In this document: positions 19,476 through 27,696 of the stretch, one piece after another | Numbering within the stretch: position 1 is the first letter of the stretch | How the letters are laid out: every line of letters starts with the position of its first letter | Assembly (NCBI GenBank): GCA_006226545.1 | Contig: SBGR01000052.1 | Location: 54,336-118,335 of the forward strand | Direction of reading: 5' to 3' | Source of the DNA: Bacteroidota bacterium | Lineage (GTDB): Bacteria; Bacteroidota; Bacteroidia; UBA8524 | DNA: 64,000 bases | Position numbers and translations under genes: made by a program | Notes under the pieces: model-generated | What the model was told of the DNA's origin: nothing | Database searches by the model: none | The model's input: only the letters and a program-made list of their open reading frames with translations

Positions 19476-20102
19476 TCAGGCTTGCTCACGGATGCGGTAA
19501 ACACAACGTTGTCCGCCGGCCACAATATGCTGCACGCGTTCTACTTCGTATAAGTCGCCTATCAGCTGTTTGAAGTTTTTGAGTTCGCTTCTGCAGAAGC
19601 CTTGGCATTCTGTGGCGGCAGCGCAAATGGGACAGTGATTTTCGATCAGGAAATACGCTTCATCTTCTTTTTTCCATTCGGCCATATAACCTTCTTGGGA
19701 GCGGATTTCACTCAGTTTAGTCAGGCGTGCTTCGATGGTTTTGGCTTTGCTCATTTCTTTGGCATAGCGTGCATATACCTGGTTTTCTCGATCACTAATA
19801 AGTAGGTCGAGGGCATTGTCGCCCAAAAGTTTTTTAACGGATTGAAGTAGCTCCACGGTTACTTGAGCATGGGTATCCGGAAAATTGGCCAGTCCCTTTT
19901 CGGTTAAGGTAAAGTAGGCTACCGGTCGGCCTACGCCTTCACTTTTTGATTCTGTCTGCACCCATTCTTTTTCCATGAGTTTGAGCAAATGGAGACGCGC
20001 ACCTTCCTTGCTGATGCCGAGTTCTCCCGCCAAACCGGCTAAGGTGACAGAACCTTGCATTTTTAGAATCATCAGGATTTTATCGGCAGCGCTTTTCTTC
20101 AT
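19476..20102 (-). CDS. HTH regulator with C-terminal cysteine cluster (SufR-like Fe-S sensor)
   Basis: A 208-residue protein with an N-terminal winged helix (residues about 5-70, LAGLAGELGISKEGARLHLLKLMEKEWV) of the DeoR/ArsR type. A helical linker follows. The C-terminal half carries Cys157, Cys160, Cys166 and Cys170 (HCPICAAATECQGFC) and Cys200. This matches the layout of the SufR-like regulators that bind an iron-sulfur cluster. It is divergent from sodA, so superoxide damage to a cluster could relieve or trigger control of sodA. That is inference; the family assignment is by architecture. Confidence 0.82.
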   Translation of the reverse strand: MKKSAADKILMILKMQGSVTLAGLAGELGISKEGARLHLLKLMEKEWVQTESKSEGVGRPVAYFTLTEKGLANFPDTHAQVTVELLQSVKKLLGDNALDLLISDRENQVYARYAKEMSKAKTIEARLTKLSEIRSQEGYMAEWKKEDEAYFLIENHCPICAAATECQGFCRSELKNFKQLIGDLYEVERVQHIVAGGQRCVYRIREQA

Positions 20103-20114
20103 TTTACAATCAAA

Positions 20115-20233
20115 TACTTGTTTAAAACGGTACTACAAACCTAGTGAAAAGGTTTTAATTGTCTGTTTTAAGGTTGATTCAAATTAATAAAACAAGTAAA
20201 AACTAGTTAAAATAAAATCAAGAATTACCTTTG
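20115..20233. promoter_or_regulatory. Divergent control region between the Fe-S regulator and sodA
   Basis: TAGGTTTG (20143-20136, minus) and TACCTTTG (20226-20233, plus) are perfect TAnnTTTG -7 boxes for the two genes. A 9-bp inverted pair, TACTTGTTT (20115-20123) and AAACAAGTA (20190-20198), places one arm in the regulator leader and the other just upstream of the sodA core promoter. AACTAGTT (about 20201-20208) is a further small palindrome. Confidence 0.6.
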
Positions 20234-20262
20234 TACCAGTTTTAAACGTTAATCTAAATCAT

Positions 20263-20883
20263 ATGAGTTACACATTGCCAGAATTGCCATACGCCTACGA
20301 CGCGTTAGAGCCACATTTCGATAAAGAAACCATGACGATCCACCATACTCGTCACCACCAAGCTTATGTTGACAATTTGAACAAAGCAGCAGGTGAAAAG
20401 GGATTTGAAGAAGACAGCCTGGAAGGTGTTTTGAAAGCCGTGAGCAAATACGGACCGGCGGTTCGAAACAACGGCGGCGGACATTATAACCACAGTCTTT
20501 TTTGGGAAATCCTATCACCAAATGCGAAAACGGCACCGGAGGGAAAACTAGCCGAAGAAATCAACGCGGTATTTGGCGGATTGGATGAGCTTAAGTCGCA
20601 GATCAAACAAGCGGGCTTAACTCAGTTCGGTTCAGGTTGGGCTTGGTTGTATGTGAAATACAATGGAACCATTGGTGTTACCGCAACAGCAAACCAAGAT
20701 AATCCTTTGATGGATACCAATATCACCAGCCAGGGATACCCTATTTTAGGAGTAGATGTATGGGAACATGCCTACTACTTGAAATACCAGAACAAACGTG
20801 CAGACTACCTCGACGCTTTCTGGTCAGTTTTAGACTGGAACGCAGTAGAGGCCAAGTACGCTGAAGTATTAGCAAAATTGTAA
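20263..20883 (+). CDS. sodA: Superoxide dismutase, Fe/Mn family
   Basis: Converts superoxide to peroxide and oxygen in the cytoplasm. The 206-residue enzyme has His27 (TIHHTRHHQAYVDNLN), the second His in GGGHYNHSLFWE, and Asp/His of GVDVWEHAYYLKY as metal ligands. Fe and Mn forms are hard to tell apart by eye; GSGWAWLY is shared by both, and the GGGHYNHSLFW stretch leans towards Mn or cambialistic. It is divergent from the SufR-like regulator and followed by its own terminator. Confidence 0.97.
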   Translation: MSYTLPELPYAYDALEPHFDKETMTIHHTRHHQAYVDNLNKAAGEKGFEEDSLEGVLKAVSKYGPAVRNNGGGHYNHSLFWEILSPNAKTAPEGKLAEEINAVFGGLDELKSQIKQAGLTQFGSGWAWLYVKYNGTIGVTATANQDNPLMDTNITSQGYPILGVDVWEHAYYLKYQNKRADYLDAFWSVLDWNAVEAKYAEVLAKL

Positions 20884-20900
20884 TGATGAAATGATAGTCG

Positions 20901-20932
20901 GAGCAGGGGGAATTCCTCCTGCTCTTTTTTTT
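20901..20932 (+). terminator. Intrinsic terminator of sodA, abutting the next start codon
   Basis: A 10-bp stem starting GAGCAGG (one G-U pair), AATT loop, then eight T. The last T at 20932 is followed directly by the ATG of the DUF2480 gene at 20933. Confidence 0.9.
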
Positions 20933-21433
20933 ATGGAAACGAAGGAGTTTAGAAATAAGGTAGAAGCAAACGGCATCGTTACCGTTGATCTGCTGGATTA
21001 CCGGCCGACGGAAATGGCCGTGGTCTTTGATATCAAAGAGGGTCTCTACATGGGACTCATTGTCAAGGAAAAAGAGTTTCGAAGCTTTCTTTCTGAACAC
21101 GATTGGGAACAGTACCAAGGTAAACCGGTGGCTATCTTGTGTTCGGTAGACAGCATTATCCCTACCTGGGCGTATATGGCGGTGGCGGAGAAATTAAGCG
21201 ATGTAGCTTCGCATATTGAGTTTACCAGTCCGGAATTAATGGACATCCGACTTTGGACAGAACTGATAATGCAAGCCGATTTTGAGTCGCTTAGAGGCCA
21301 AAAGGTGGTGGTGAGGCAAAGCTCTAAACTAGCACCACAGCTTTACGTTGCCATTACACAGGTACTCAAACCTCTGGTTAAAACGCTGATGTACGGCGAA
21401 GCGGGTTTACCCAAAGTAATTTACAAGGCCTAA
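20933..21433 (+). CDS. DUF2480 family protein
   Basis: A 166-residue cytoplasmic protein typical of Bacteroidota (DUF2480): METKEFRNKVEANGIVTVDLLDY at the start, FDIKEGLYMGLIVKEKEFR, then GKPVAILCSVDSIIPTWAYM and YGEAGLPKVIYKA at the end. The function of the family is unknown. A start at 20891 is possible in frame but would translate through the sodA terminator. The chosen ATG 20933 matches the family N-terminus. Its 3' end overlaps the convergent gene by 4 bp. There is no visible leader, see the terminator entry. Confidence 0.87.
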   Translation: METKEFRNKVEANGIVTVDLLDYRPTEMAVVFDIKEGLYMGLIVKEKEFRSFLSEHDWEQYQGKPVAILCSVDSIIPTWAYMAVAEKLSDVASHIEFTSPELMDIRLWTELIMQADFESLRGQKVVVRQSSKLAPQLYVAITQVLKPLVKTLMYGEAGLPKVIYKA

Positions 21434-22230
21434 CTTCCATTCAGCACAATCTTGCGAACCCCAAGGCGGTAAATCCAAGACATCAAGAGCATAAGTCCGA
21501 AATGAGCCACAGCACAATAAAGTAATTCTACTGTACTGAGTTCCGAGATATAGGATAGCATACTTACCAAAAGAAAGGAAACGATCAAGGCGCTTAAATT
21601 TACGTTTAGATTAGAGGGTAAAACAGGTTCCTGTTTAAACTCTTTCCAAAGGCTATAAGCTCGGTATATTCTTAAGGCAGTATTGAGTACAATGGAACCT
21701 ATATACCCTATCAAGAGAAGCGTTATATAGGCTTTTGTTTTGTAAAGGAGGTAGCCAAAGCACAATGCCAAAATTACCTTAAGCATTCCGGGAAGTAAGT
21801 CTGCTCGAACCCACACTTTTTCCCTCATGGAGGAGTGAAGGCTTTGATCCTTCCAGTCTTCAATTCGTCTCAAGTCAAAATTGGTGGCCCCCAGTTCGCT
21901 AAACATGCGGGTAGCTTCAGCATATTTCCGATTGTGGTGCAGACCTTTACCTAATTCGTATTTAAGCTCTTCCAATCCTTTCGAATCAGAAAGTTGAGAA
22001 GCAATGGGTAGGTAGCCGCTTTTATACAAGTAGAAAACGGCTGAATACTTTTCCTTGTTATTGAGCGAGTGAGCCAAACGATAGAGGACATAAACGGCAA
22101 GATCAAAATCGGAGTTGCACGCTTGCAGGGTAGAGAGAATTCTGGCTTGTCTGTTTTCCCAATAGCCAATTACCTGGTTATCCTGGTTTAATTCTCGCAC
22201 TTGATTGGCAAGGGTATCTATTTGGCTCAT
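21430..22230 (-). CDS. Hypothetical protein with helical repeats and membrane segments
   Basis: A 266-residue protein. The first 130 residues are helical with TPR-like spacing (DLAVYVLYRLAHSLNN, YSAVFYLYKSGYLPIAS, KGLHHNRKYAEATRMFSELG). Four hydrophobic segments follow (about residues 145-165, 168-185, 212-230, 237-255). It could hold other proteins at the inner membrane. No family is recognised. Confidence 0.68.
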   Translation of the reverse strand: MSQIDTLANQVRELNQDNQVIGYWENRQARILSTLQACNSDFDLAVYVLYRLAHSLNNKEKYSAVFYLYKSGYLPIASQLSDSKGLEELKYELGKGLHHNRKYAEATRMFSELGATNFDLRRIEDWKDQSLHSSMREKVWVRADLLPGMLKVILALCFGYLLYKTKAYITLLLIGYIGSIVLNTALRIYRAYSLWKEFKQEPVLPSNLNVNLSALIVSFLLVSMLSYISELSTVELLYCAVAHFGLMLLMSWIYRLGVRKIVLNGS

Positions 22231-22295
22231 AAGGTGAATTCTACAGAAGCATTAACCTGGTATGGAATCGCTGTTTATTAAACGAATCTGCCGAT

Positions 22296-23072
22296 TTATC
22301 CATTCTCTAAATGGATTTCAAGCTTCTTGTTGAGCTCATCGATTTTACTATCGTATTGATCCGATTGTTCCAGAATGGCCTTGTGGATCAATTCGTAAAT
22401 CTGAATGCGCAGCTCACAGTATTCTCTTAAACTTTTAATTTGTTCTGTATGCTCATCGCTTAGAGTAGTCAGTGCCTCCATGTTCTGGAGAATTGTCAGA
22501 TTCTCCTTCCATAGCGGTAAGCCTTTGTCTTCAATAAACACGGCTATCACGCGTTCATTTCCCTGTTCCAATAAGGGGTAAAGCGCCAATGCTTCTTCTT
22601 CGTTTTGTGTGAATCTATCGATAGCGTCATTATACAAGTTCGAATCTTTGAGGCTTGGTCCGGCTTGCAATGCAATGACCAGGGCTACAATAAAGGGAGC
22701 GATGCAAAGTAGACTTATGCCTATAGCTCTCCATACCGAATAATATTTCCCACCCTGTTCTTCGTGCGTTTCTAAAACTTCTCCTTGGTACTTTTTAACC
22801 AATAGCGAAGCGAGCAGGGTATAGGCTGCCGGAATGATGCTTTTAGGAATTTTATCGACGAAGGCCTCAGGCAAATAGAAGACACTTCCAAAAATCAGTA
22901 CAGTCGCCAAGATGCCCAGCAGGAGTGCACGTGAAGCAGAACTATCGTCTCCGGCATTTCTGAAATTGCGCCTCATTAGGAGTCCGGTAACCAAAGGGCC
23001 TCCGATAAAGGTGGCAATGCTAATGGTTTTGGCGTTATAGTATTTTGTTTGAGTTTCAAGTATAGGTTCCAT
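22296..23072 (-). CDS. Hypothetical membrane protein
   Basis: A 258-residue protein with about four hydrophobic segments between residues 15 and 135 (ISIATFIGGPLVTGLLM, ALLLGILATVLIFGSVFY, a third near 80 and a fourth near 120). A charged helical C-terminal domain runs from 145 to 258 (repeated LPLLEQGNERVI/LPLWKENLTIL helices). No family is recognised. The gap to the upstream DoxX gene holds a 10-bp inverted repeat. Confidence 0.68.
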   Translation of the reverse strand: MEPILETQTKYYNAKTISIATFIGGPLVTGLLMRRNFRNAGDDSSASRALLLGILATVLIFGSVFYLPEAFVDKIPKSIIPAAYTLLASLLVKKYQGEVLETHEEQGGKYYSVWRAIGISLLCIAPFIVALVIALQAGPSLKDSNLYNDAIDRFTQNEEEALALYPLLEQGNERVIAVFIEDKGLPLWKENLTILQNMEALTTLSDEHTEQIKSLREYCELRIQIYELIHKAILEQSDQYDSKIDELNKKLEIHLENG

Positions 23073-23108
23073 AGGTACTTTAAAAGGGAAAGGTACTTAC
23101 GAAACTTT

Positions 23109-23152
23109 AAACTACCACAATGGACATTGGTTGAGTAGGTCAGTGGTAGTTT
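23109..23152. repeat. Inverted repeat with 10-bp arms between DoxX and the membrane protein gene
   Basis: AAACTACCAC (23109-23118) and GTGGTAGTTT (23143-23152) are perfect complements around a 24-nt loop. There is no proper T run on either side, so it may be a weak terminator or a protein-binding site rather than a classic terminator. Confidence 0.6.
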
Positions 23153-23165
23153 TGTTTTGGCCAAT

Positions 23166-23552
23166 CTACATGGAAGTAGCAGAATGAATTTTACGCGAAG
23201 CGGGTCTAGTATACCACGAAATCACCGTGAGTAGGAGCAATAAACTTGGTCCGAAGTATTCCATAGCCGGGTCTTGAACAGCGAAGTGCGAAAAGAGTGC
23301 TCCACTCATTAGGAAAAAGAATCCGGCATAAGCCCATTCTTTCACCAAGGGGAATTTAGGCAGGAGAATGGCCACCACGCCTAACAGCTTCCATACTCCA
23401 ATGATGGTCAGAAAATAGGCATGGTAGCCCAACTTGCTCATTTTCTCCACTTCTTCCGGCAGGTGAATGAGTTGAACAATTCCGGTTGAAACCATACCTA
23501 AGCTCAACCAAATAGTGGATACCCAGTACATTATTTTATCTCTTTTTTTCAT
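23166..23552 (-). CDS. DoxX family membrane protein
   Basis: A 128-residue inner-membrane protein with four helices. DoxX features are WLSLGMVSTGIVQLIHLPEEVEKMSKLGYHAYFLTIIGVWKLLGVVAILLP in the first half (residues 15-65) and the PLVKEWAYAGFFFLMSGALFSHF stretch. The family is poorly characterised; some members act in redox or quinone-linked complexes. Its start overlaps the SRPBCC stop by 4 bp (ATGA). An ArsR-SRPBCC-DoxX order is a recurrent operon. Confidence 0.9.
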   Translation of the reverse strand: MKKRDKIMYWVSTIWLSLGMVSTGIVQLIHLPEEVEKMSKLGYHAYFLTIIGVWKLLGVVAILLPKFPLVKEWAYAGFFFLMSGALFSHFAVQDPAMEYFGPSLLLLLTVISWYTRPASRKIHSATSM

Positions 23553-24019
23553 AATTCGAAGGTGTTCATGAGGTTTTGCAGCTGGTTATGTGCTGCGTTT
23601 AAGCCCTGTGCAAAAGGCATTTTTAATTGGTTATTCCGGTCTTCTACCGATTTGAACACAAGTTTAATGTGTAGTTCGCTGGTGGCTGGACCGGTAGATT
23701 TAAAGGTGAGAAACTCTAATTGAACAGGAAATCCCACGTTTTCCATTTCAAAGGTTCGGATGATTTCTTCGTTTTCTTTAACCGAATGAATGGTACCATT
23801 CGCTTTGAAAAGCACATTGCCGTCGTTGTCTGTTTTCTGAAAGACATAGCTACCGTGGTTTTGGTGCTCCAGCTTCACTACCGTATTCCCCATCCATTGT
23901 GCAATAAATTCGGCTTTTGAATAAGCCAAATACAGCAAGTGAACCGGTAGGTCAAATGTCCGGTGGATGTGTATTTCAGGCAATGCATCCGCTGCCTTTA
24001 CTTGTGTTTTCAGTTCCAT
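23549..24019 (-). CDS. SRPBCC (AHSA1-type) ligand-binding protein
   Basis: A 156-residue START/Bet v1-like protein: HIHRTFDLPVHLLYLAYSKAEFIAQWMG near the N-terminus is the AHSA1/activator-of-Hsp90 type opening; GSYVFQKTDNDGNVLFKANGTIHSV and NNQLKMPFAQGLNAAHNQLQNL follow. It probably binds a small hydrophobic ligand. It is translationally linked to DoxX (ATGA overlap) and starts 1 bp after the ArsR gene, which likely regulates the operon. Confidence 0.9.
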   Translation of the reverse strand: MELKTQVKAADALPEIHIHRTFDLPVHLLYLAYSKAEFIAQWMGNTVVKLEHQNHGSYVFQKTDNDGNVLFKANGTIHSVKENEEIIRTFEMENVGFPVQLEFLTFKSTGPATSELHIKLVFKSVEDRNNQLKMPFAQGLNAAHNQLQNLMNTFEL

Positions 24020-24020
24020 C

Positions 24021-24344
24021 TTATTTTTTCTCTTGGTATTGTTTCATCACTTCTTCAAGCGTATCGAATCGCTTTTCCCATATTAGTCTGAACGGTTCGA
24101 TGAAGTCGGCTACCTCTTTCATTTTGTGCACGTTTAGTTGGTAGTACACTTCTCGGCCTTTCTGTTCCTGTGTCAGCAGGTCGCAGGCCGATAGCAACTG
24201 CAGGTGTTTCGAAACGGTGGGCCTGGCAGTATCAAAGTTCGCCGCGATCGCTCCAGCAGACATCGACTGGGTGGCTAAAAGCAATAGGATTGCTCTTCGG
24301 GTAGGATCGGCTATTGCTTGAAATACATCTCGTCTTAAATTCAT
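24021..24344 (-). CDS. ArsR family winged-helix repressor
   Basis: A 107-residue regulator: [51 protein letters not shown] (the HTH, residues 1-50) and [38 protein letters not shown]. It has no ArsR-type metal-binding Cys pair, so it is of the SRPBCC-linked SdpR-like subgroup. It is the first gene of a three-gene operon and presumably its autorepressor. Confidence 0.93.
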   Translation of the reverse strand: MNLRRDVFQAIADPTRRAILLLLATQSMSAGAIAANFDTARPTVSKHLQLLSACDLLTQEQKGREVYYQLNVHKMKEVADFIEPFRLIWEKRFDTLEEVMKQYQEKK

Positions 24345-24528
24345 TGTGATGCCATTTGGCTACAAATGTATATGTAGTTATTTGGCTACGCAATTAAAAC
24401 TGAAAAATTGTTTCGATTCAGACTTACCTGATTGGATCAAATCGCTAGAAATGCGGATAAAAAGAATGGGCCGGACGCTGACAATTCAGCATGTCAATTG
24501 TTGGGTAAGTCCTAAGCTTATCCACGAA

Positions 24529-25729
24529 TTAGTATTTGGTATAGTAAATCAACCCGCCACCCAAGTTTAGGCCTGCGCCTAGCTGTTTACCCAGAACATA
24601 ACCTTTCGATTTATAGCCTAGGTTAGCAAAGAGTCCAAAATGTTTGCTGAACTTCAAAGACGTCATCACTTCCGTAGAGAGCCCTTTTCCAAACAGGCCT
24701 TGGTCCCAAGCGTCTACTTTGGCACTGAGCTTCCAGTTGTTTTGAGCGATGAGCTTATGCCATACCAAGCCAATACCCTTGTTTTTGAAAGGATCTCCAT
24801 ATTTCAGGTAGAGCATAAACTGTTGATTCGCTAGGTGGATATAATTGTTTAGGTACAGCTCATAGCCCAATGGAGAAACGTTAAATAAGGTTCCGTAGGT
24901 CCAGCCTTGGGTTTGATTTCCGAGTAGGAAAATGGGCCTTCTGGTTTTGTTTTTTCCAAAGGTGGCGCCTACTTCACGGTAGAGTTGTGGGTCGGCCAAA
25001 TTCCACAGTAATCCGAGGTAGGTAGATTGATTGTAATAGCGAATCAAGGCAGGGTTTACGCTGCTATCCGGCATAAAAACTTGTCCGCCACTGAAGTTCT
25101 TAAATACAGAATGCTACGTGAATAGGATCGCCGGCGGTATTAATCTAGGTGTCCTTTTCTTTTGGATTACGTGGGACGATTAGAAAGGAATAAAGCGGAT
25201 ACATCAGTCGGTTAGCGAAGGCAAAGCCAAGGGCTTCATTGTAAATCCCATTTTGAGCTACAAATTCCTGCTGAATCTGCTGGGCACTGAGTGAGTTCAC
25301 TTCAAAACCGGCTGTAACGGATAGCGATTTATCGGTGAGGCTAATGGTGCTAGGCAAGTGCATGGTGGTATAGGGAATGGGCAACCCGAAATTGTGAATC
25401 TTAAACTGACCGCCTACCTGCTTGGCTCGGAGCGAGTGCCCAAACTCATGCGACCATAACATGGTGAGGTAGGTGGTAGCAAAGGAATAGATTCCGGCGG
25501 TGATGTTTCCCGACTTTTCGCCCATGTGAGGCTTTATTTGCGTGCGAAATACATCCTGAAGCAAGCGATGTGTGGAGATGGCGTTTCCTGAAGAATTGCG
25601 GAGATCAAATTGAGTATAGGCACCGAAATCGTACTGTCTACGCCAACTACTGTCTTGTGCCAATGCGGAAGCAGGAATACAGCACAAAGCGACAAGGAAT
25701 GCTAGGAATAAGCCTTGAACTAACTTCAT
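24529..25729 (-). pseudogene. Broken gene: secreted HExxH membrane protein with a nonsense codon and a frameshift
   Basis: The upstream part (25729-25145, 194 residues) has a signal peptide and HEFGH at residues 94-98. It ends at a TAG (25147-25145). Beyond that stop the same frame codes on for 12 residues (INTAGDPIHVAF) and then must shift by one base near 25105-25115 to enter the frame that reads FKNFSGGQVF and continues as the second open part (24529-25074). The second part looks like outer-membrane beta strands ending GAGLNLGGGLIYYTKY. The two parts together would give about 400 residues. Two lesions within 45 bp suggest decay, unless these are sequencing errors. It retains a Crp/Fnr-type promoter. 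Confidence 0.75.
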
Positions 25730-25745
25730 TGTTTTGGGGTTTAGG

Positions 25746-25789
25746 CAAAACTAGAGGTCGGGTTTTGAACAGGTTGTGATATAAATCAC
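25746..25789 (-). promoter_or_regulatory. Crp/Fnr-type operator plus -7 box ahead of the broken gene
   Basis: The palindrome GTGATATAAATCAC on plus coordinates 25776-25789 (GTGA-N6-TCAC) is followed on the minus strand, after 22 nt, by TAGTTTTG (25753-25746), a perfect TAnnTTTG. The geometry equals that of tauE, MBL/rhodanese and the single rhodanese. Confidence 0.75.
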
Positions 25790-25802
25790 CAAAGTAATAC
25801 CT

Positions 25803-25838
25803 AAAAAAAAGAGGCACCCCACCTAAGTAGGGTACCTC
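25803..25838 (-). terminator. Intrinsic terminator of the NmrA-type reductase gene
   Basis: On the minus strand: a 12-bp stem beginning GAGGTACCC with two G-U pairs, TTAG loop, eight T. Confidence 0.9.
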
Positions 25839-25861
25839 CATATTCTGGCTAACACTATAGC

Positions 25862-26752
25862 TTAAATGCCGTAAGCCGCGCTTAAGAATTCTTTAACCGG
25901 GGCTGATTTTCTTCCTAAAAAGGGTTCAATATCCGTTTGCGGTGAATCGAATGCACCTGAGGCAATACCTTGTCCGAATGAACTCATCATGCCAATGTAC
26001 ATATCAGGCACACCATACGATTTCATGGTTTCTTCAAATGCCGCAGGCTCAGGTGAAACGTAGGCGATGGTTTCTCCTGTGATTTTGCTCAAGGCCTCGG
26101 CTACCTCTTGGAAAGTGACTTTGTCTGTTCCGTTGAATTCCAATGCTTGATTCACCAATTTCTCAGCGTTAGCGAGGGCATTAGCGCCTGCTTCGGCAAG
26201 TTCGGTGCGGGTGATGAAGGCTGTTTTTCCTTCGCCGGTTGGCAAGAATACCGTTTTGCTAGCGAGGATCTGTTCGCGGTTACCCAAGAACATGGCAATC
26301 ACTTCGCTGTACAAATTGTGACGTAAGAAGGTATAGTTCAAACCGCTGGCTTTGATCCAGGCTTCGGTATCCAAATGCACTTTCATGGCGCCAAATAAAG
26401 GACTGGTTTCAGCCAGGTTATTTAAGCTAACGCTGGTATAGAAAATATGGCCCACTCCGCTGTTTTTAGCAGCTTCTACCACGTTTTTATGCTGTGGCTC
26501 ACGGTTGGCGATTTCGCTACCGGAGACAAAATAGAGTAGGTCGATGCCTTGGAAAGCGGCATTCAAGGCTGCAGTATCGCTGTAATCGGCTACGCGCAAT
26601 TCAAAGCCGGCCTTTTGCAGCTCCTGGGCTTTATCGCTAGCAGCATCTCTTACCAATACGGCAATGGTCCAATCCGGTTTTAAGTTTTTTAAGTTTTGGG
26701 CTACTGCAGAACCTAATCCGCCTGTTGCTCCGGTTATCAATACGGTACTCAT
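25862..26752 (-). CDS. NmrA-like SDR oxidoreductase (QorB-type quinone reductase)
   Basis: A 296-residue Rossmann protein. The N-terminus VLITGATGGLGSAVAQNL is the GxxGxxG NAD(P)-binding loop; LLYFVSGSEIANREPQHKNVVEAAKNSGVGHIFYTS is the NmrA/QorB segment. It lacks the usual SDR YxxxK pair in standard position, as in atypical NmrA-type proteins. Such enzymes reduce quinones or act as redox sensors. It is divergent from a HxlR regulator with a conserved Cys, the common arrangement for QorB/QorR pairs. Confidence 0.9.
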   Translation of the reverse strand: MSTVLITGATGGLGSAVAQNLKNLKPDWTIAVLVRDAASDKAQELQKAGFELRVADYSDTAALNAAFQGIDLLYFVSGSEIANREPQHKNVVEAAKNSGVGHIFYTSVSLNNLAETSPLFGAMKVHLDTEAWIKASGLNYTFLRHNLYSEVIAMFLGNREQILASKTVFLPTGEGKTAFITRTELAEAGANALANAEKLVNQALEFNGTDKVTFQEVAEALSKITGETIAYVSPEPAAFEETMKSYGVPDMYIGMMSSFGQGIASGAFDSPQTDIEPFLGRKSAPVKEFLSAAYGI

Positions 26753-26772
26753 TAGATATATTTATTAAAGTT

Positions 26773-26859
26773 ACTTACTTTTGGTAAGTCAAAGCTAAGG
26801 GTAAGGTTTCGCTCAGAAAAGAGCTTACAGCAAAGTGAATCACTTACCTGCAGGTTAGT
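26773..26859. promoter_or_regulatory. Two related operators between the reductase and the HxlR regulator
   Basis: Site 1 is ACTTAC-N5-GTAAGT (26773-26789). Site 2 is ACTTACCTGCAGGTTAGT (26842-26859), palindromic apart from one pair. The reductase -7 box TAGCTTTG (26797-26790, minus) is adjacent to site 1, so a repressor there would cover its start point. Site 2 overlaps a second palindrome (AAGTGAATCACTT) on its left and lies in the HxlR promoter. Confidence 0.72.
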
Positions 26860-26880
26860 TTTATTGATAATGAGTAGTTT

Positions 26881-27252
26881 ATGGAAGCAGGAAATTTGAA
26901 AATATATGCCGACGTGGAAAATTGTCCGGTGCGGAATGTGCTGGATCGGATAGGAGATAAATGGTCGATGTTGGTATTATTGCTCTTGAACCAAGAGGAA
27001 GTGCTGCGTTTTAATGAACTGCACAAGATCATCGAATCGATTTCGCAAAAGATGCTGTCCACAACATTAAAGAGTTTGGAAGCGGATGGTTTGATTGAGC
27101 GAAAAGTGTATGCGGTGATTCCCCCGAAGGTAGAATACCGGCTAACCGATAGAGGCCAAAGCCTGATGCCGCACGTGTTAAGCTTAGTTGATTGGGCCAA
27201 CTCAAACTTGGGGGCCATCAAAGAATCGAGGTTGCAAGGCTTAGCGAGTTAG
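26881..27252 (+). CDS. HxlR family redox-type regulator
   Basis: A 123-residue winged-helix regulator with the family opening ENCPVRNVLDRIGDKWSMLVLLLL, followed by FNELHKIIESISQKMLSTTLKSLEADGLIERKVY and the wing IPPKVEYRLTDRG. The Cys in ENCPV (residue 18) is the conserved thiol used by YodB, HypR and QorR to sense quinones, diamide or hypochlorite. It is divergent from the NmrA-type reductase, so it probably represses both genes through the two palindromes between them. Confidence 0.93.
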   Translation: MEAGNLKIYADVENCPVRNVLDRIGDKWSMLVLLLLNQEEVLRFNELHKIIESISQKMLSTTLKSLEADGLIERKVYAVIPPKVEYRLTDRGQSLMPHVLSLVDWANSNLGAIKESRLQGLAS

Positions 27253-27253
27253 C

Positions 27254-27278
27254 AAAAAAAAACCGCCCGAAGGCAGTT
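27254..27278 (-). terminator. Intrinsic terminator of the thioredoxin gene
   Basis: On the minus strand: stem AACTGCC/GGCGGTT (one G-U pair), TTCG loop, nine T. It also lies just downstream of the convergent hxlR gene. Confidence 0.88.
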
Positions 27279-27300
27279 GATGAAAACACAGGATGCTTGG

Positions 27301-27597
27301 TTAATTAATCTTTTGTTCCAACATCGGAATAAGAGCATGCGCCGGAACAACGCCCGACTGTCGCCAAACACTCTCCCCATTTTTAAAGAGTATCATGGTA
27401 GGTACACCTTGAATCTGATAGGCATTCGCTGCCATCGGATTTTGGTCTACGTCTACTTTCACGACCTTCACTTTGCCATCCATCTTAGAGGCAACCTCTT
27501 TCAGAATGGGCTCCATGATTTTGCAAGGGCCGCACCATACCGCGTGGAAATCCACGAGCACCGGTGTATCTGATTGTATTAATTCGCTAAATGTCAT
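27301..27597 (-). CDS. trxA: Thioredoxin
   Basis: A 98-residue thioredoxin with the active site WCGPC (Cys22, Cys25), the preceding VDFHAVW strand and the cis-Pro of QGVPTMILFKNG. There is no signal peptide, so it acts in the cytoplasm. It lies downstream of a rhodanese gene on the same strand (99-bp gap) and may regenerate persulfidated thiols formed by that sulfurtransferase. The shared regulation by the Crp-type site is inferred from order only. This may not be the main housekeeping thioredoxin. Confidence 0.93.
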   Translation of the reverse strand: MTFSELIQSDTPVLVDFHAVWCGPCKIMEPILKEVASKMDGKVKVVKVDVDQNPMAANAYQIQGVPTMILFKNGESVWRQSGVVPAHALIPMLEQKIN

Positions 27598-27696
27598 TGA
27601 TTGTAGGATTGTTTAACTGTAGGACTGTGGGACTGACTTTGTTGATTGTTGAATGTTTACTGTCTAAATGTCCCTAAGTCTAAAAGTCTTATTGTC

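Noticed and set aside
24346..24570. 74-codon frame between the ArsR gene and the broken gene
   Set aside because: No promoter, no hydrophobic or domain pattern, and it overlaps the end of the broken gene. Treated as chance.
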